From Manis javanica (lineage: Eukaryota; Chordata; Mammalia; Pholidota; Manidae): a stretch of DNA of 64,000 nucleotides. The translations under genes were made by a program, and so were the position numbers. The stretch covers positions 43,404,001-43,468,000 of the forward strand of contig NC_133158.1 in assembly GCF_040802235.1 (NCBI RefSeq), in the 5' to 3' direction. The notes under the pieces were generated by a model. It was not told the DNA's origin and ran no database searches. It saw only the letters and a program-made list of their open reading frames with translations. Below, in pieces: positions 60,321 through 64,000 of this stretch (position 1 is its first letter; every line of letters begins with the position of its first letter).

Positions 60321-60919
60321 TGTGAAATACACACATACAGCTGGCGGTGGGCAGCACAGGGCAGCTGCCCAGGGTGACGGGGTGACCAGAGGGTGGTGTT
60401 GGGGGGGGAGTGGGGATGTCGCTCCAGACTCACGCCCTGGCTCCATCCTCCTGCTAACCTTCCTCTTCTAAGCAGTGAGCAAGAAAGCCATCTGAGTCTC
60501 TGATGAAGCCAGAAGCCCATTTGGCAAGCATGCCATTTTGGAAAATGATCAGCGGTGTGGGTTGGGATGGAGTTTTCTGCACATTTCCATTATTTCTTCA
60601 GCTTCTCGTAATCCTGACTGAGCAACGTTCAGCTGCGTGAAAGCTGGGCAGCAGAGGGATGGATTTTTCTCAAACTTCTCTCTGAGCCAATTTCAAAATA
60701 TATACAGGGGGAAAAACCTTGTTTTCCCTTTGCAGTTTTGAGAGGTTTCCTATGCAGACATAATTTTAAATTTATTTTCTCCCCCAGTGAGTTTGGAGGT
60801 GGTGGTGTGGGGATAAGAGGGAACAGGTACTTAGTGAGGAATCTCTCTCCCTCGTGCCCACATCCTTCCTGTGCTTCTCACCATCCATGATCCAAGGAGT
60901 GGGTGGCTAGGGTTTTGCA

Positions 60920-60990
60920 AAAGAGTGTGCACATGAGTGTGTGCATGTGTGCGCGCCCACATGTGTGCTTGTGTGTGTCTGTGTGTAAGA
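60920..60990 (+). repeat. TG-rich low-complexity tract
   Basis: Degenerate TG/TGCA repeat: GTGTGCACATGAGTGTGTGC, ATGTGTGCGCGCCCAC and TGTGTGTCTGTGTG. Confidence 0.85.
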
Positions 60991-61209
60991 CATATTTTGT
61001 AGGGATGTTCAAATGACTACAGTGCAAACCAGGTTTGGATAAGTTCTGTGATCATAAATGGCCGTCAGGAGTTTTTGATCTGCTCAGCTCTTAGCCAGCC
61101 TTAGGTCTGCTGTCCCAGTAATCAACTGATTTTTCACATCGTTCAAATACTTACTGAATATAGCCAGACAGGGGTCTGGGCACTGGGACTTCATCAAACA
61201 AACAGAACA

Positions 61210-63395
61210 GGAAAAAAAGTGTGCTTTGTGGACCTGAGCTTCCTGGGCAGGGGTGAGGAGTGGTGACAGAGGAGAGGCCGCCTCTCAGGCAGCTGTACAC
61301 ACAAGCTATGACCCTAAGCCCAGCAGAGGGCCAAGGGGCTTCTTCAAATCCCAACCCCTCCCCTCCCCAACATGCTTCCAGTTTCTTTCCCTGGCCCCCC
61401 TCTCCTGATAGTGGGTACCCCTCTTTTTTGGGTCACCTGGCTCTCACGGGTCTGGGCTCTGTGTCCACTTATCCAGGGGTCTCCAAGTCCAGTTGCCCCT
61501 ATCTTAATTGGGGGATCCTGGGACTCCTGGTCTGTCAAGGGCACTGAGACGCCCGTCTCTGCCCCGGGAAGCGCCACTGTGCAAGGGGGCAGGGCTCCCA
61601 CATCCCAGCACCAGGCTTAGCCCCTACTAGGCTGGGGGCAAGGGGTGCTGCAGGGAAAGTCACACAGATGAGACTGTGCCTGCCCTTCTGAACTGACTGA
61701 TTTCCTGGAAGACTGCAGGCTGAGTCTAAAGCTGGGTACTGCCTTCTCATTGCTTCACTCCTGGAAAAGGGATGCAGGAACACTCTTGCAGTGATTTCCC
61801 AGTAAGGCAGACCAATCCCACTGGCAGAGTGCCACCAGCTGGGCAGTGTATGGAGGAGCCATCAACCTCCATCCCATACCCTGACAGCAGAGCTCCCAGA
61901 CAGGCACTTGGTAGGGGATGGGGGGGGGGCCCAAATTCCTGTGGCAGGAAGAGTCTGTGACACGTGGAATTGGACAGAACTGGTAGCTAAGTGGATGGTG
62001 CTGCCCAGCAGGCTGGCACCCACTGGGAGGAAGGGGCGACACTCCCTGCAGGGCACCCCTTGGGCCAGGAGTCCTGGCACACGCCACCTCCATCACCATC
62101 ACCCCTGTGCCCTGCCTTTGATTTGTCGATGGCCCCAGGCACCAGTTACATGACCTGGTTACCGTATGCCTGCTAGTGATGTTCACTGGCTTTTAATTTA
62201 ATGATATTTACTCCCCAGGGACATTGCTGCATCAGTCCTTGTTTATAGTGTGTAAAGCACATGCCAGGGAACTAAGGGGCATTCCGGTGGAGGCTCCAAT
62301 TCTGAAGAGTTCTGGGTTTTCAGTGATCCCAGGACTCAAAGAAGAAACACCAGCCGCAAAGAGCAGCATGACCGCATCTCGGTGCCTCAGAAGGACCCGG
62401 TGCAGAGAGTGACCCGGAGGTGGAGCAAAGCTGTGTCCTGGCTGATGTCTGTGTGATCATGGACGTAGCTGCTCAGAGACACCGGCATAGATCTTGATGA
62501 AACCTTGAAAACTGAATAAAAATTATGCTCAGCACACTCAGGGAAAGCAGCCCAGCTCTTCTCCATTGTCAACAGCTATTCCTACAGTGGCCCATAAGCG
62601 ACCAGCTGGTGTGGGTCTAAGGTAGGCCTGGGAGGCCTCTTCTGACGTCCACTCCAGGGAGTACCGCGCAGCAGCCACCTAAGGCCCTGAGAATACAGGG
62701 CTGGCCTGGATCCGCCAAGTCGCAATGCCCTGCGTTCTTGCATTTACCACAGCATGGGCATTGCAGGGAAACTGCTTCCTATTTCAAAGAAAGTGCAAGA
62801 GAGGCAAAAATGGAAAAAAATAGAAAGCAAATATTTACTTACATTAACCTCGTTCTAAGGCCCTGAGGGAAATATAAGCTAAAAAGAAGGCATAGAAATT
62901 TGATAGGATATGATATTCTAGAACCTTGTAGAAATATGTTATGGCTATAAATGGTGTCCACAGTGTATTGTTGATAATTTTTAAAAAATAGGCTAAATTA
63001 GCAAGTATAATGTAATCCTCTTATAAAATATATGTTCTATACATTTTAATTTTAAGAATTCAAGTAGAAATACATTCTTTTGTGCAAATATGATAAAGAT
63101 CTTAAAGAAACAAACTGTGTGGCTTTTCTCACACAAAATCCCATACCTGGGGATGTCTTACCCTATCTCTGTGGAGAGGGGAGTTTCAGGTTGGCCATCC
63201 ATGGTGGCCATCTCTCTCTGATGCTGGCAAGTGGGGGACTGGTGGCCCCCTTTACACCTTGTGCCTATTTATTGACCTTAGATTTTTCTAGTCCAGCAGA
63301 AAAGGACAAATGGTTGACAATGGTTAGTTGAATAAAAAAGATAAGATTTAATCATGTCCCACAGGAATTTACTCTCAGTGGGGAACAAGACACAC
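61210..63395. other. Upstream flank without a recognised element
   Basis: A GC-rich part (61.3-62.4 kb, overlapping chance frames on both strands) and an AT-rich part (62.75-63.15 kb). I recognise no exon, repeat or RNA gene. Confidence 0.4.
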
Positions 63396-63399
63396 ACAA

Positions 63400-63600
63400 A
63401 TAATTCTAGTAAATAGAGTTCCTTGGCCTGGGACGCTTTGCTGCCTTCTCCTCCTTACCTGACCAATTTATGCTTACGTACCAGCACCTCCAGGAAGCCT
63501 TCCTGAGCTCCTCACCTTGCCAAAGGGCGGCATTCACTCTCGCACCTGCTTCTCTGTCCCAGGACCTTTGCATGGCCAGAGCACTGGGCTAACTGATGAT
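63400..63600 (+). mobile_element. L2 LINE 3' fragment
   Basis: CCTTGGCCTGGGACGCTTTG, CCTCCAGGAAGCCTTCCTGA and CTCTGTCCCAGGACCTTTGC match the L2 ORF2 end. Confidence 0.75.
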
Positions 63601-64000
63601 GCTGGGGATCATGAGCAGCCCTTCATAGGTGGTGGATGAGAGATGGTGGCAAACACCCTGCTATTTGTTTCTTGACAGGACATCCTGGGGCAGGTACCAC
63701 GCAGTCTCCAGATGCTGGTGGGGTTGAGCCCAGGTGCTCACAGCCACGTACTGTGTGTGGACTCCTTCCTTTCTCTATCTCATTTCTCCACCCTCAACTG
63801 GTGCTTCCTGGGTTGAGCTCCCAAATAAACTGTGAGCTCAGATTCTTGTCTCAAGGCTTGCCTCTGGGGAAAGCAGCCTCTGAACAGGGAACAGCACCCG
63901 CCCCAGCACGTGGGGACTGCATTACCTTCTCCTGTTTTCTGGTCTGCGTCCCTCCCGGCCGAGGACTTCATGAAGACAGAGGCCGTGTGTAGGTCCAGCT

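Noticed and set aside
1..64000. CRISPR arrays, operons, bacterial or phage genes, tRNA or rRNA genes
   Set aside because: None seen. Splice sites, CpG island and mammalian repeats show nuclear mammalian DNA, and the tandem repeats have no spacer structure.

Overview
The window is a piece of mammalian nuclear genome. It holds the 5' end of one recognisable protein-coding gene, BACE2 (beta-site APP-cleaving enzyme 2, memapsin-1), read on the minus strand. Coding exon 1 (38171-38461) lies in a CpG island with the start codon at 38461. Coding exon 2 (6642-6730) carries the first catalytic aspartate motif. Between them is an intron of about 31.4 kb. The last 6.6 kb of the window on the left is the start of intron 2; exon 3 and everything after it lie outside. 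To the right of the CpG island (about 39.4-64 kb) is BACE2 upstream flanking DNA, in which I recognise no exon.

Everything else that I can name is non-coding. There are old interspersed repeats (MIR, L2, L1M 3' ends, hAT-Charlie and Tigger-like DNA elements, MLT1-type MaLR LTRs), several retroviral LTRs, one young 5'-truncated L1 with an intact target-site duplication, and simple or tandem repeats. The largest tandem repeat is an array of about 930 bp, rich in CA on the plus strand, that ends only 98 bp from the exon 2 splice donor. In the BACE2 transcript that array would read as UG-rich RNA.

Organism: a placental mammal, from the BACE2 exons with vertebrate splice signals, the CpG-island promoter and the shared eutherian repeats. 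I recognise no Alu, B1/B2, CAN-SINE, ruminant or equine tRNA-type SINE in 64 kb, which argues against primate, rodent, carnivore, ruminant and horse. The young L1 3' end resembles what I remember of pangolin L1s, but that is a low-confidence guess.

I found no undescribed gene system. The points most worth a second look are the UG-rich array beside an exon whose skipping would break the reading frame, a possible in-frame tandem acceptor at exon 2, a well-delimited LTR family with 5-bp duplications including one copy nested in another, and two AT-rich intron 1 segments that look like conserved enhancers. Most of the many open reading frames of 60-300 codons are chance frames in repeats or GC-rich DNA.
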